The translations under genes were made by a program, and so were the position numbers. The notes below the pieces were generated by a model, which searched no databases, had not been told where the DNA came from, and saw nothing but the letters and a program-made list of their open reading frames with translations. Shown here one piece after another: positions 8,483 to 15,983 of a stretch of DNA of 64,000 nt. This DNA is from Amycolatopsis xylanica (lineage in GTDB: Bacteria; Actinomycetota; Actinomycetes; Mycobacteriales; Pseudonocardiaceae): assembly GCF_900107045.1 (NCBI RefSeq), contig NZ_FNON01000007.1, positions 124,001 to 188,000 on the forward strand, written 5' to 3'. The stretch's first letter is position 1. Each line of letters starts with the position of its first letter.

Positions 8483-9165
8483 GCGGCCACCATCGTCCGT
8501 CCGGCGAAGGTGGCGATCTCGACCGACGCGACCTGGTCCAGCGGGATCAGCGCGGTGCCGTCGACGTTGCTGCCCACCCGCTCGGCGTCCGGCGAGACCA
8601 GCCAGCTGCCCGCGACGACGCGCTCACCCGACCGTGAAACGACCACGATGCGGCACTTCTCGCCCGCTTTGATCCCGGCGGCGGCGAGGTTCACCCGCAC
8701 CCAGCCCGCCGCGGGCTCGACCCGCAGCGTCATCCGCGCGCCACTGGCCTGATCGGTCACCGAAGCGACCTTGGTGCCTGCCGCGGGCGGCACGTTCAAC
8801 TGGGTCGTGGGCGCCGGCACGGGCGAGGCGACCTGCTCGGTCGGCGCGGTGCCACGGCCGAGCAGCAGTCCGCCGATGGCCGCGACCACGATCGACGCCG
8901 CGACCAAGCGGCCTGGGGTGAAGAACCGGGGCCCGTCACGGACCCGCCGCACCAGCCGGGGCATCACGAGTTCGTCTTCGGGAGGCCCGTCCAGAAAGGC
9001 TTCGTCGGGAACCGCGCCGAGCATCACCTGGATCTCGCGCAGTTCCTCCACCTCCTGGCGGCAGGCCGCGCAGGCGGCGAGGTGCGCTTCGACGGCCTTC
9101 GCCTCGTCCGGATCGAGCTTGCCCAGCACGTAGACGCCGAGCGAGTCCGTGTCGTGCGTGTTCAT
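8473..9165 (-). CDS. Membrane anti-sigma factor with zinc-binding ZAS motif
   Basis: The 230-residue protein opens with a zinc anti-sigma motif HLAACAAC (His 28, Cys 32, Cys 35), followed by one membrane segment (about 86-103) and an extracytoplasmic RskA-like C-terminal domain. Such proteins hold an ECF sigma factor inactive at the membrane; in the RslA/ZAS class, thiol oxidation or proteolysis releases it. The ATG overlaps the stop of the DUF1996 lipoprotein gene by 4 bp, so the two are translationally coupled. The partner is almost certainly the divergent sigma gene at 10281. Confidence 0.88.
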   Translation of the reverse strand: MNTHDTDSLGVYVLGKLDPDEAKAVEAHLAACAACRQEVEELREIQVMLGAVPDEAFLDGPPEDELVMPRLVRRVRDGPRFFTPGRLVAASIVVAAIGGLLLGRGTAPTEQVASPVPAPTTQLNVPPAAGTKVASVTDQASGARMTLRVEPAAGWVRVNLAAAGIKAGEKCRIVVVSRSGERVVAGSWLVSPDAERVGSNVDGTALIPLDQVASVEIATFAGRTMVAAQL

Positions 9166-10055
9166 CGCCGACCCCCATTGAGCTGCGCGACCAGTGCCGC
9201 CATCTGGTCGTCGGTCATCACGTTCGCGAAGTCGGAGTGATCGGTGCCGGGATTCTGCCGTTGCTCCGGGAAGGAGTCGATGGCGAACTTCGCGCCCTGG
9301 GGCACATCGTAGGAGACTTCGACCCGCAGCCGCGGTATCGCGAACGTCCGCGCCGGGCAGACACCCGCCGCGTCGGCGAACGCCAGATGCGACTTGTGGT
9401 TGGCGCTGTCGGTGTTGCGGCCGTCCCAGCAGCCGGGGAAGTCGAAGATCCGGACCACGCGCGCGCCGCCGGGGCAGACCGGGTACTTGGTCTGGACCCG
9501 GTCCTCGAGACCCGAACAGGTCCATTTCGCCTGTGACGGCGTCCGTTCGGTGAACGCGCGCGGGGCGCCGGTGCTCATCCGCAGGAACCGGGGCATGCCG
9601 ACCACCGGGCCCGCCGGGCTGCCCTGATAGCTGATGGCCACCGAGGACGGCGGGACCGGCGGCGCGCCGAGGTCGTGCCCGTGGCCGCCGGACAGCCGCA
9701 GCACCGGCCAGTAGTAGGTCGACAGGTTGCCGTCGGGACAGGTCGTCTCGGCAGCGGCCAGGCTGGCGTCGGTGGACATGGCGTTGGTCGACACATTGCC
9801 GACGTATTCGTGCTCGTGGTGCGCCGCGCCGGGCTGCCCCGGGGTGGCGATGAAGTTGTCCACGTTGCGATGACCGTTGGCGTTGGCGCCGCAGTCGGTC
9901 TCCACCACGCTGGCCGCCGCGTAGGCGGGCACCGGACTGGGCGCCGTGGTCAGCACGTCGGCGTAGTCCTGCGCCAGCGGGCCCTCAGGGGCCGCCGAAC
10001 AGCCCGCGAGCACCCCTGCCGCGGCCAGTCCCAGTGCGATACGGCTCAACCTCAT
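9162..10055 (-). CDS. DUF1996 lipoprotein, first gene of the anti-sigma operon
   Basis: The 297-residue product has a lipoprotein signal peptide (VLAGC, lipidated Cys 19) and a DUF1996-type body with the typical HEHEYVGN, GCWDGRNTDSANHKSH and IPRLRVEVSYD blocks. DUF1996 proteins are secreted bacterial and fungal proteins of unknown function. The ATG at 10055 lies only 6 bp from a SigL-like -10 element, so the mRNA is probably leaderless. Being first in the anti-sigma operon suggests it belongs to the envelope or redox stress response run by the neighbouring sigma factor. Confidence 0.82.
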   Translation of the reverse strand: MRLSRIALGLAAAGVLAGCSAAPEGPLAQDYADVLTTAPSPVPAYAAASVVETDCGANANGHRNVDNFIATPGQPGAAHHEHEYVGNVSTNAMSTDASLAAAETTCPDGNLSTYYWPVLRLSGGHGHDLGAPPVPPSSVAISYQGSPAGPVVGMPRFLRMSTGAPRAFTERTPSQAKWTCSGLEDRVQTKYPVCPGGARVVRIFDFPGCWDGRNTDSANHKSHLAFADAAGVCPARTFAIPRLRVEVSYDVPQGAKFAIDSFPEQRQNPGTDHSDFANVMTDDQMAALVAQLNGGRR

Positions 10056-10061
10056 GTCTGT

Positions 10062-10090
10062 GACACGGCCCCGGACCCCGTTCGGGTTCA
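10062..10090 (-). promoter_or_regulatory. SigL-like ECF promoter for the lipoprotein/anti-sigma operon
   Basis: Read on the minus strand: TGAACC at 10090-10085, a 17-bp spacer, then CGTGTC at 10067-10062. This matches the promoter consensus reported for M. tuberculosis SigL (TGAACC and CGTGTC). Transcription would start at or next to the ATG at 10055. The match is seen directly; assignment to the neighbouring sigma factor is inference, and fits the usual autoregulation of ECF modules. Confidence 0.72.
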
Positions 10091-10280
10091 CTTCCGAGCC
10101 GATTAACCCCTATTCCCCGACCGCCCATCCGTTCGTCGGACACCGCCCGTCCGCAGAACTCGCGCTTCCGGCGGCTCGTCTCGGATTCCCGGCAAGGACG
10201 TACCGACGTGACGTTCGTCTCCCTACCTTCAGGAACGTGACCGGTCAGAGTGTCCGGCGGGACCGTTGGAGGGGTTCGGC

Positions 10281-10814
10281 ATGCCGCACCTGAAGATGGA
10301 CTCAGCCACCCTGCGCGAAGTGATGGACGAACACGAGGCCGCGCTGCGCCGCTACGTGCGCAAGCTGACCGGCACGGACGTCCAGCTCGCCGAGGACATC
10401 GTCCAGGAGACGCTGCTGCGTGCCTGGCAGCGGCCGGAGGCGCTGACCACCCGGCACACCTCGATCCGGCCCTGGCTCTACACGGTGGCCCGCAACCTCG
10501 TCTGCGACCACTGGCGGGCCCGCAAGGCGCGGCCGCTCGAGGTCGACGACACCGGGCTCGACACCGTCGCCGTCGCGAAGGACGAGATCGCGTCGGTGGA
10601 ACTGACCCACGCCATGCGTGAGGCCATGGACAGGCTGCGTCCGGAACACCGGGCGGTTCTGGCGCAGCTGTACTTCCGCGACCTGTCGATCAAGGACACG
10701 GCGCGCGAGCTCGGCATCCCGCTGGGCACGGTCAAGTCCCGGACGTACAACGCCTTGCGCGCGTTACGCCAAGCCGTCGAAGAACTGGGGTTGACTGTTT
10801 CACCCAATAGGTAA
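10281..10814 (+). CDS. ECF RNA polymerase sigma factor, SigL-like
   Basis: This 177-residue protein has a sigma-70 region 2 (about 15-80; AEDIVQETLLRAWQ and RPWLYTVARN) and a region 4 helix-turn-helix (about 115-170; FRDLSIKDTARELGIPLGTV), with no region 3, as in ECF sigma factors. The ATG at 10281 is chosen because GGAGGGG sits at normal spacing upstream. It is divergent from the lipoprotein/anti-sigma operon, whose promoter resembles SigL sites. The M. tuberculosis SigL/RslA pair is the closest functional model, but the match in name is inferred. Confidence 0.9.
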   Translation: MPHLKMDSATLREVMDEHEAALRRYVRKLTGTDVQLAEDIVQETLLRAWQRPEALTTRHTSIRPWLYTVARNLVCDHWRARKARPLEVDDTGLDTVAVAKDEIASVELTHAMREAMDRLRPEHRAVLAQLYFRDLSIKDTARELGIPLGTVKSRTYNALRALRQAVEELGLTVSPNR

Positions 10815-10848
10815 GAACCTTCCCGAAGGCGGACACGTGGAGGAGAGC

Positions 10849-11019
10849 ATGACGGTGCGTATCCAGACGGAGCTCAGCCACGTAAGCAAGCCTTCACGCA
10901 GGTCCCGGTGGCGCTTTCACCTGGGCCCGACGCCCGATCGGTACTTGGGGACGCGCACGTGGACCTTGGTTCCGGCGCCCGGCGCGGTCTCGACCACCAA
11001 CCCGAACGCGTCGCCGTAG
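10849..11019 (+). CDS. Possible small protein gene, antisense overlap with kinase
   Basis: A 56-codon frame begins at ATG 10849 behind a strong GGAGGAGAGC site, 34 bp after the sigma factor stop. The first 23 codons lie in the intergenic gap and the rest runs antisense to the end of the histidine kinase gene. The product is basic (KPSRRSRWRF) with no recognised domain. It may be a real short gene, or the start of a gene whose remainder was lost. The ribosome-binding site is the main support. Confidence 0.3.
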   Translation: MTVRIQTELSHVSKPSRRSRWRFHLGPTPDRYLGTRTWTLVPAPGAVSTTNPNASP

Positions 11020-12107
11020 ACCTGACGAAGTCGGTCGTCGATATTGCCGAGGCCGATGCCCGCGGTTTCGTCGACCTCACCGGCGAGTATCCGGCGCGCC
11101 TGCTCGGGTTCCATGCCCGAGCCGTCGTCCTCCACGAAGATGTGGGCCTCCGAGCCGACGTCCTCGGCGACGATCGTGAGATGCCCCGTGCCCGCCTCGC
11201 CGTCCATGCCGTGCCGGACGGCGTTCTCGACGAGCGGCTGCAGGCAGAGGAACGGCACGTTCACCGGCAACACTTCGGGCGCGATGCGCAGCGTCACCTT
11301 GAGCCGGTCGCCGAACCGCGCCCGCTGCAGGGTCAGGTACTGCTCGATGGACCGCAGTTCCTCGCCGAGCGTGGTGAAGTCGCCGTGGCGGCGGAACGAG
11401 TAGCGGGTGAAGTCGGCGAACTCGATCAGCAGTTCTCGCGCGCGCTCGGGGTTGGTGCGCACGAAAGACGCGATCACCGTCAGCGAGTTGTAGATGAAGT
11501 GCGGCGAGATCTGCGCACGCAGCGCCCGGACCTCGGCTTCGAGCAGCCGCCGCTTCGACCGGTCCAGTTCCGCCAGTTCGAGCTGTCCTGACGCCCAGCG
11601 CGCGACCTCGTTGGTCGCCTGCACGAGCGCGGCGGAGGCGGTGGAGCTGTAGGCGGTGATGGCGCCGACCACGTGGTCGTCGACGGCGAGCGGCGCGACG
11701 ACGGCGTAGCGGATCGGGCAGTCCGCCTCGGCGCAGCCCAGCTTGTCCCTGCCGAAGACCTGGGGCCTGCCGGATTCGAAGACGGTCTTGGCCAGCTCGG
11801 CGGTCACCTCGCCATGGCAGTCCTGGCCGGCGCCGTCCCACGCGAGCAGCCGGGTCTCGTCGGTGATCGCGAGCGCGGGCGTGTCCAGCAGCGTCCGCAG
11901 ATGCCGGGCGGCCTTCCTGGCCGTCGCCGGGACCAGGCCCGCCCGCAGCGGCGGCGCGGCAGACCAGGCCGTGTGCAGTGTTTCGAAGGTCGCCCGCTCG
12001 GCGGCGGTGCCGAGCCGCGAGCCGGACCGCTTGGCGTACCGGCCGACGATCAGCATCACGGCGACGGCGACCGCCGCACCGCCCAGCGCGCTCAGGAAGA
12101 TCGTCAT
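10917..12107 (-). CDS. LytS-like sensor histidine kinase
   Basis: The 396-residue protein has one N-terminal membrane segment (about 3-22), a GAF-like sensing region with three Cys residues (about 97, 125, 130) and APLAVDDHVVGAITAYS, then a His_kinase domain with the phospho-accepting His in ISPHFIYNSL (about 203) and a HATPase with VENAVRHG and GIGLGNIDDRL. The HPF box is typical of kinases paired with LytTR regulators. The ATG overlaps the symporter stop by 4 bp, making it the last gene of the operon led by the LytTR regulator at 14822. Confidence 0.9.
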   Translation of the reverse strand: MTIFLSALGGAAVAVAVMLIVGRYAKRSGSRLGTAAERATFETLHTAWSAAPPLRAGLVPATARKAARHLRTLLDTPALAITDETRLLAWDGAGQDCHGEVTAELAKTVFESGRPQVFGRDKLGCAEADCPIRYAVVAPLAVDDHVVGAITAYSSTASAALVQATNEVARWASGQLELAELDRSKRRLLEAEVRALRAQISPHFIYNSLTVIASFVRTNPERARELLIEFADFTRYSFRRHGDFTTLGEELRSIEQYLTLQRARFGDRLKVTLRIAPEVLPVNVPFLCLQPLVENAVRHGMDGEAGTGHLTIVAEDVGSEAHIFVEDDGSGMEPEQARRILAGEVDETAGIGLGNIDDRLRQVYGDAFGLVVETAPGAGTKVHVRVPKYRSGVGPR

Positions 12108-13594
12108 GCGCGTTTGGTCCCTTCCAGCACGCTTTCGGGCAGGTGCAGCCGCGCGAGCATGCGCGCGGCGCCCGGGGCGCGGTGATTCGGGGTCAGCAGC
12201 GAGACCACGACCATCACGCCGAACCCGAGCGGCACGCTCCACGCGGCAGGCCACGCGAGCAAGGTGTGCAGCAGCCCGCTTTCCTGGCCGCGCGCGATCG
12301 TCACCGCGCCGGCGACCAGCGCCGAACCGCCGCCGGTGATCAGCCCGGCGGCGGCGCCGACCGAGGTCAGCTTCCGCCACCAGATGCCGAGCACGAGCAG
12401 CGGGCAGAACGAGGACGCGGCGACCGCGAACGCCAGCCCGACCACGTTCGCCGCGGGCAGGCCGGGCACCAGCAGGGTGATCGCGAACGGCACCGCGGCC
12501 GCCACGATGGTCGCCAGCCGGAAGGCGCGGACGTTGCGCGCGCCCGAAAGCACGCCCGCGACGGAAACCATGAGTCCCGACGAGGTCGACAGGAAGGCCG
12601 CGAAAGCGCCACCCGCGAGCAGCGCGCCGAGCAGGTCGCCGCCGACGCCGCCGATCATCCAGCGCGGCAGCAGCAACACGATCGCGTCGGTGTTGCCGTC
12701 GGACGGGAGGTTCGGGTTGTACACCCGGCCGAGCGCCGCGTACACCGGCGGCATCACGTAGAAGACGCCGAGCAGCGCCAGCACGACCACCGTCGTCCGG
12801 CGCGCCTCGCGGCCGGACGGGTTGGTGTAGAAGCGGACCACCACGTGCGGCAGTCCCATGGTGCCGAGGAAGGTCGCGATCATCAGCGCGTAGATGACGT
12901 AGACCGGATACTCCTGCATGCCGTTGAACGGGGAGAACCGGCCGGCTTCCCCGGCGAGGCCCGCGTCGGGCCTGGCCTTGCCGTGCATCAGCCACGCGCA
13001 CACCAGGAAGAGCAGCGGCACGGCCAGCGCGGTCAGCTTGAACCAGTACTGGAACGCCTGCACAAAAGTAATGGAGCGCATCCCGCCCGCGACCACGTTG
13101 CTGACCACGACGACGACCACGAGCAGGCCGCCCGCCCATTTCGGCGCGCCGGTGACCGTCGCCAGCGTCAGGCTCGCGCCCTGCAGCTGCGGGAGCAAAT
13201 AAATCCAGCCGATGCCGACGGTCAGCACGCCCGCGATCCGCCGCACGGTCCGGGATTCCAGCCGCGCCTCGGCGAAGTCGGGCAGCGTGTACGCGCCCGA
13301 GCGCCGCAACGGCGCGGCCACCAGCGCGGCCAGGAAGAGATAGCCGACGGTGTACCCGACCGGGTACCAGAGCATGTCCGAGCCGAACGCGAACAACAGC
13401 CCGGCGACGCCGAGGAAAGAGGCGGCGGACAAATATTCGCCACTGATCGCGGACCCGTTCAATTGCGGCGAAACAGTGCGCGACGCGACGTAGAAGTCCG
13501 AGGTGGTGCGCGAAACGCGCAGGCCGTAGATGCCAATGGACAGCGTGGCGAGCACGACCAAGACGACAGCGACGATGCTGTAGGCGTTGTTCAA
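12104..13594 (-). CDS. Sodium:solute symporter, monocarboxylate/acetate type
   Basis: This roughly 496-residue membrane protein shows the SSS-family layout with about 13 hydrophobic segments, including SAASFLGVAGLLFAFG, a GTMGLPHVVVRFYT block and AAFLSTSSGLMVSVAG near the sodium site. Its best match is the ActP/MctC group, which imports acetate, pyruvate or propionate with sodium. A small DUF485 protein directly upstream is the usual partner of this group. The likely start is TTG 13594, 4 bp after the DUF485 stop, because upstream in-frame codons are antisense or out of frame with that gene. Confidence 0.87.
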   Translation of the reverse strand: MNNAYSIVAVVLVVLATLSIGIYGLRVSRTTSDFYVASRTVSPQLNGSAISGEYLSAASFLGVAGLLFAFGSDMLWYPVGYTVGYLFLAALVAAPLRRSGAYTLPDFAEARLESRTVRRIAGVLTVGIGWIYLLPQLQGASLTLATVTGAPKWAGGLLVVVVVVSNVVAGGMRSITFVQAFQYWFKLTALAVPLLFLVCAWLMHGKARPDAGLAGEAGRFSPFNGMQEYPVYVIYALMIATFLGTMGLPHVVVRFYTNPSGREARRTTVVVLALLGVFYVMPPVYAALGRVYNPNLPSDGNTDAIVLLLPRWMIGGVGGDLLGALLAGGAFAAFLSTSSGLMVSVAGVLSGARNVRAFRLATIVAAAVPFAITLLVPGLPAANVVGLAFAVAASSFCPLLVLGIWWRKLTSVGAAAGLITGGGSALVAGAVTIARGQESGLLHTLLAWPAAWSVPLGFGVMVVVSLLTPNHRAPGAARMLARLHLPESVLEGTKRA

Positions 13595-13598
13595 GGTC

Positions 13599-13964
13599 TC
13601 AGAGCCGATCCACCATCTCGGCGAACTCTCGTTCTTTGCGTTCGGCGCAGCGCGAGAGGATCCACGCGACGAGCACCACGCACGGATAGACGAGCACCCC
13701 GAGCAGCAGCCACGGCAGCCCGACGCCGAACAGCCGGATATCGCGCACCGCGGGGAAAATCCAGAACAGCGCCGGGATCGCGGCAAGCGTCCCGCCGACC
13801 GCGAGGCACACGGTGATCCCGAGCCGCAGCTGCGCGCGGATCAGCGAGCCGACATACAGCCCGCCGATGTCGGTCTCCTCGTCGATCTCCTGGCGCACCG
13901 GATACTGCCGCGGCCTGGCCGAGGTGGTCGATCTGGTGACGGTGACCCGTTTGCGCTCGTTCAT
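13599..13964 (-). CDS. DUF485 membrane protein, symporter partner
   Basis: The 121-residue protein has a polar, charged N-terminus and two hydrophobic segments (about 48-70 and 80-102) followed by a charged tail (AERKEREFAEMVDRL). DUF485 proteins are almost always encoded beside ActP/MctC-type symporters and probably assist them in the membrane. It lies 6 bp after the LytTR regulator gene and 4 bp before the symporter, so all are in one transcript. Confidence 0.85.
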   Translation of the reverse strand: MNERKRVTVTRSTTSARPRQYPVRQEIDEETDIGGLYVGSLIRAQLRLGITVCLAVGGTLAAIPALFWIFPAVRDIRLFGVGLPWLLLGVLVYPCVVLVAWILSRCAERKEREFAEMVDRL

Positions 13965-13970
13965 CGCCGC

Positions 13971-14822
13971 TCACCCGTTCCGCGTGTTGACCCTGGCCTG
14001 CCTGACGAGGACGTCCCGCAGCTGCTTCGCGTGCCGCCTGCTGACCGTGAGCAGTGTGCCGCCGACGCGGACGGTCACCCGGCCCGCGTTGACGTGCAGC
14101 TCGTCGACGTACTTCAGCGCGACCAGATGACTGCGGTGGATCCGGAGGAAACCCAGGTCACGCCAGCGTTCTTCGAGCGCGGTGAGCGCCGAGCGGACCA
14201 GGAAGCTGCCCTGCGCGGTGTGCAGCCGCGCGTAGTCGCCGTCGGCCTCGGCGAACCGGACGTCACCCAGTTTGACGAACCGGGTCAGCCCGCCGACCTC
14301 GACCGGGATGGTGTCGTCCTCGGACTCGGCAGCGGGTTCCGGCGCCGCCGGTTCGACGTGGTCGCCGCGTTCGGCCACCGCGTGCAGCACCCGGTGCACG
14401 GCCTCGGCGAACCGTTCCTGGCGCACCGGCTTGAGCAGATAGTCGACCGCGTTGAGCTCGAAGGCCTCGACAGCGGAGTCGTCGTAGGCGGTGACGAACA
14501 CGATCGCGGGCGGTTCGGCGAACCGGGAAAGGACGCGCGCGGTGTCGAGACCGTTCAGGCCGGGCATGCGGATGTCGAGGAACAACGCGTCGAGCGGCTG
14601 GCCGCTGCCGATCGCCTGATGCAGCACCCGCAACGCCTCGGTCGCGTCGGAAACGCCTTCGGCCCACGCGATCCGGGGGTCGGCGCGCAACAGGTACACG
14701 AGTTCTTCGAGCACCGGCAGCTCGTCATCGACCGCCAGCACCCGCAGTGTCGGCTGATAGGGCGGCCTGATACCCCTGCGTTCGCAGGTGGAACAGAGCT
14801 GGGGGCCATTCGCGACCGTCAC
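13971..14822 (-). CDS. LytTR-family response regulator with N-terminal CxxC
   Basis: This 283-residue protein has a receiver domain (about 26-145; acidic DD at 32-33, phospho-accepting Asp about 83 in FLDIRMPG, Lys in LLKPV) and a LytTR DNA-binding domain (about 175-280; IHRSHLVALKYV). Unusually, the first 25 residues hold a CSTC pair (10-13). GTG start at 14822. It leads the operon regulator, DUF485, symporter, kinase, so it probably activates uptake of the organic acid sensed by its kinase. LytTR proteins bind direct repeats; none was clear upstream. Confidence 0.9.
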   Translation of the reverse strand: MTVANGPQLCSTCERRGIRPPYQPTLRVLAVDDELPVLEELVYLLRADPRIAWAEGVSDATEALRVLHQAIGSGQPLDALFLDIRMPGLNGLDTARVLSRFAEPPAIVFVTAYDDSAVEAFELNAVDYLLKPVRQERFAEAVHRVLHAVAERGDHVEPAAPEPAAESEDDTIPVEVGGLTRFVKLGDVRFAEADGDYARLHTAQGSFLVRSALTALEERWRDLGFLRIHRSHLVALKYVDELHVNAGRVTVRVGGTLLTVSRRHAKQLRDVLVRQARVNTRNG

Positions 14823-14839
14823 CCATGGCAGGCTAGTGG

Positions 14840-15058
14840 TTACTTGACGCGGCGGCCATCAGCCGATCGAACGTCATCGAGCGCAGTCTGCAGCTCGACA
14901 AAGGCCTGCTCGGCCCGCCGAGCGGCGAGTTCGATCGACAACGCGGCACCGGCGCCTGCCTGTCGTGAGATCGAGTCACGCAGCGCCTCGACGTCATCGG
15001 CCCACGCGCTGCCGACGTCGATGAGGGCTTCGAGCCTCTCGACAAGATCCTGTTTCAT
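14840..15058 (-). CDS. Small helical hypothetical protein
   Basis: A 72-residue product with alternating charged and Ala/Leu residues (MKQDLVERLEALIDVG, then LSIELAARRAEQAFVELQ) suggests two amphipathic helices, possibly a coiled coil. No family recognised. It lies 17 bp upstream of the LytTR regulator on the same strand. GGAGG lies directly against the ATG, which is too close for a normal site, so the start is uncertain. Codon use fits a real gene moderately well. Confidence 0.5.
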   Translation of the reverse strand: MKQDLVERLEALIDVGSAWADDVEALRDSISRQAGAGAALSIELAARRAEQAFVELQTALDDVRSADGRRVK

Positions 15059-15225
15059 CCTCCGGCTCCCCTGCCCGCACGCGTCTCTCCCGATGGGACG
15101 TTAGATCACCGGATGCCGCGAAAGACTGCTCCGTTACGCCGAACCAAGCCGAATGGACCGGAGCAGGCGACGAACGGGCGAGCGGTATGGATCATGCGGT
15201 TCACATGCGAGTCCATCCCGAATCG

Positions 15226-15253
15226 TGAACCTTCTTCGGATCGCAACCGTGCA
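15226..15253 (+). promoter_or_regulatory. Possible SigL-like promoter upstream of the AMP-ligase-like gene
   Basis: TGAACC (15226-15231), a 16-bp spacer and CGTGCA (15248-15253) resemble the site at 10062-10090. The -35 element also forms the right half of an inverted repeat, GGTTCAC (15198-15204) with GTGAACC (15225-15231). The start codon is 34 bp downstream. The -10 match is partial (CGTG only), so this is tentative. Confidence 0.4.
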
Positions 15254-15287
15254 GTAGTCGAACGCTGACCCTGCGAGAGGAAGAGCC

Positions 15288-15983
15288 ATGACCCCGATCG
15301 GGACGACCTGGATCATTCCGGCACTCCGGAAGGCCGCCACGGCGGAGCCGCACTCGATTCTGTGCATGACAGGCAGCGGCAAAGGGCACAGACGCGTGCT
15401 GACCGGCGAGCTCGACGCCGGCGCCCAGCGCGTCGCCGCCCGGCTACGGCTACGCGGGTTCGGCCCCGGTGACCGGCTGCTGCTCGTCTATCGGGACCAG
15501 CGCGACTACCTGTTCGCGCTCGCCGGCTGCCTCGCGGCAGGCGTGGTCGCGGTGCCGGTGACGGCGCCCGACCCGTTCTCCCCCGGCACCGGGTTCGCCA
15601 CCCTCGGCGCGATCGCCGACGTCTCCGGCGCCACCGCGGTGCTCACCACCGCGGCCTACGACCGGGCGAGGCGGCTGCGGGCGGCCACCGACCTGCTCGG
15701 CGAGCCGGAGCTGCGGTGGCCGGGCCTGCCGTGCCACCGCACGGACACCTTGCGCGTCGCTACAGGGCTGACCATCGCGCACGAACCCGCGAGCGGCGCG
15801 GAGCCGGCGGTCATGCGGTTCTTCACCGACTTCATGGGCCAGTGGCGCCGCACGGCCATCACGCACGGCGAGCTCGCCGGTGATCCGCGCGTCGCGTTCG
15901 GCCTGCTCGCCGCCGACCACATCACCCCGGCGACCTCGGCCAGGCGTGCCCCGGTCGGCGTGATGATGCGGAGACTCGCGTGA
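15288..15983 (+). CDS. Truncated fatty-acyl-AMP-ligase-like protein
   Basis: The 231-residue product matches only the N-terminal part of FadD32/FAAL-type AMP ligases: LRLRGFGPGDRLLLVYRDQR and CLAAGVVAVPVTAPDP are close to the family's substrate-pocket region. It ends just past the point where the ATP-binding TSGSTG loop should be, and that loop reads FFTDFMGQWRRTAITHGEL. The C-terminal two thirds, including the catalytic Lys, are missing, so it is unlikely to adenylate. It overlaps the next gene by GTGA, so the pair is translated together. It may be a decayed ligase or a repurposed domain. Confidence 0.65.
   Translation: MTPIGTTWIIPALRKAATAEPHSILCMTGSGKGHRRVLTGELDAGAQRVAARLRLRGFGPGDRLLLVYRDQRDYLFALAGCLAAGVVAVPVTAPDPFSPGTGFATLGAIADVSGATAVLTTAAYDRARRLRAATDLLGEPELRWPGLPCHRTDTLRVATGLTIAHEPASGAEPAVMRFFTDFMGQWRRTAITHGELAGDPRVAFGLLAADHITPATSARRAPVGVMMRRLA

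Noticed and set aside
11978-13816. A 612-codon plus-strand frame over the symporter
   Set aside because: The product is an Arg/His/Gln-rich string without hydrophobic or domain structure, antisense to a real SSS symporter.
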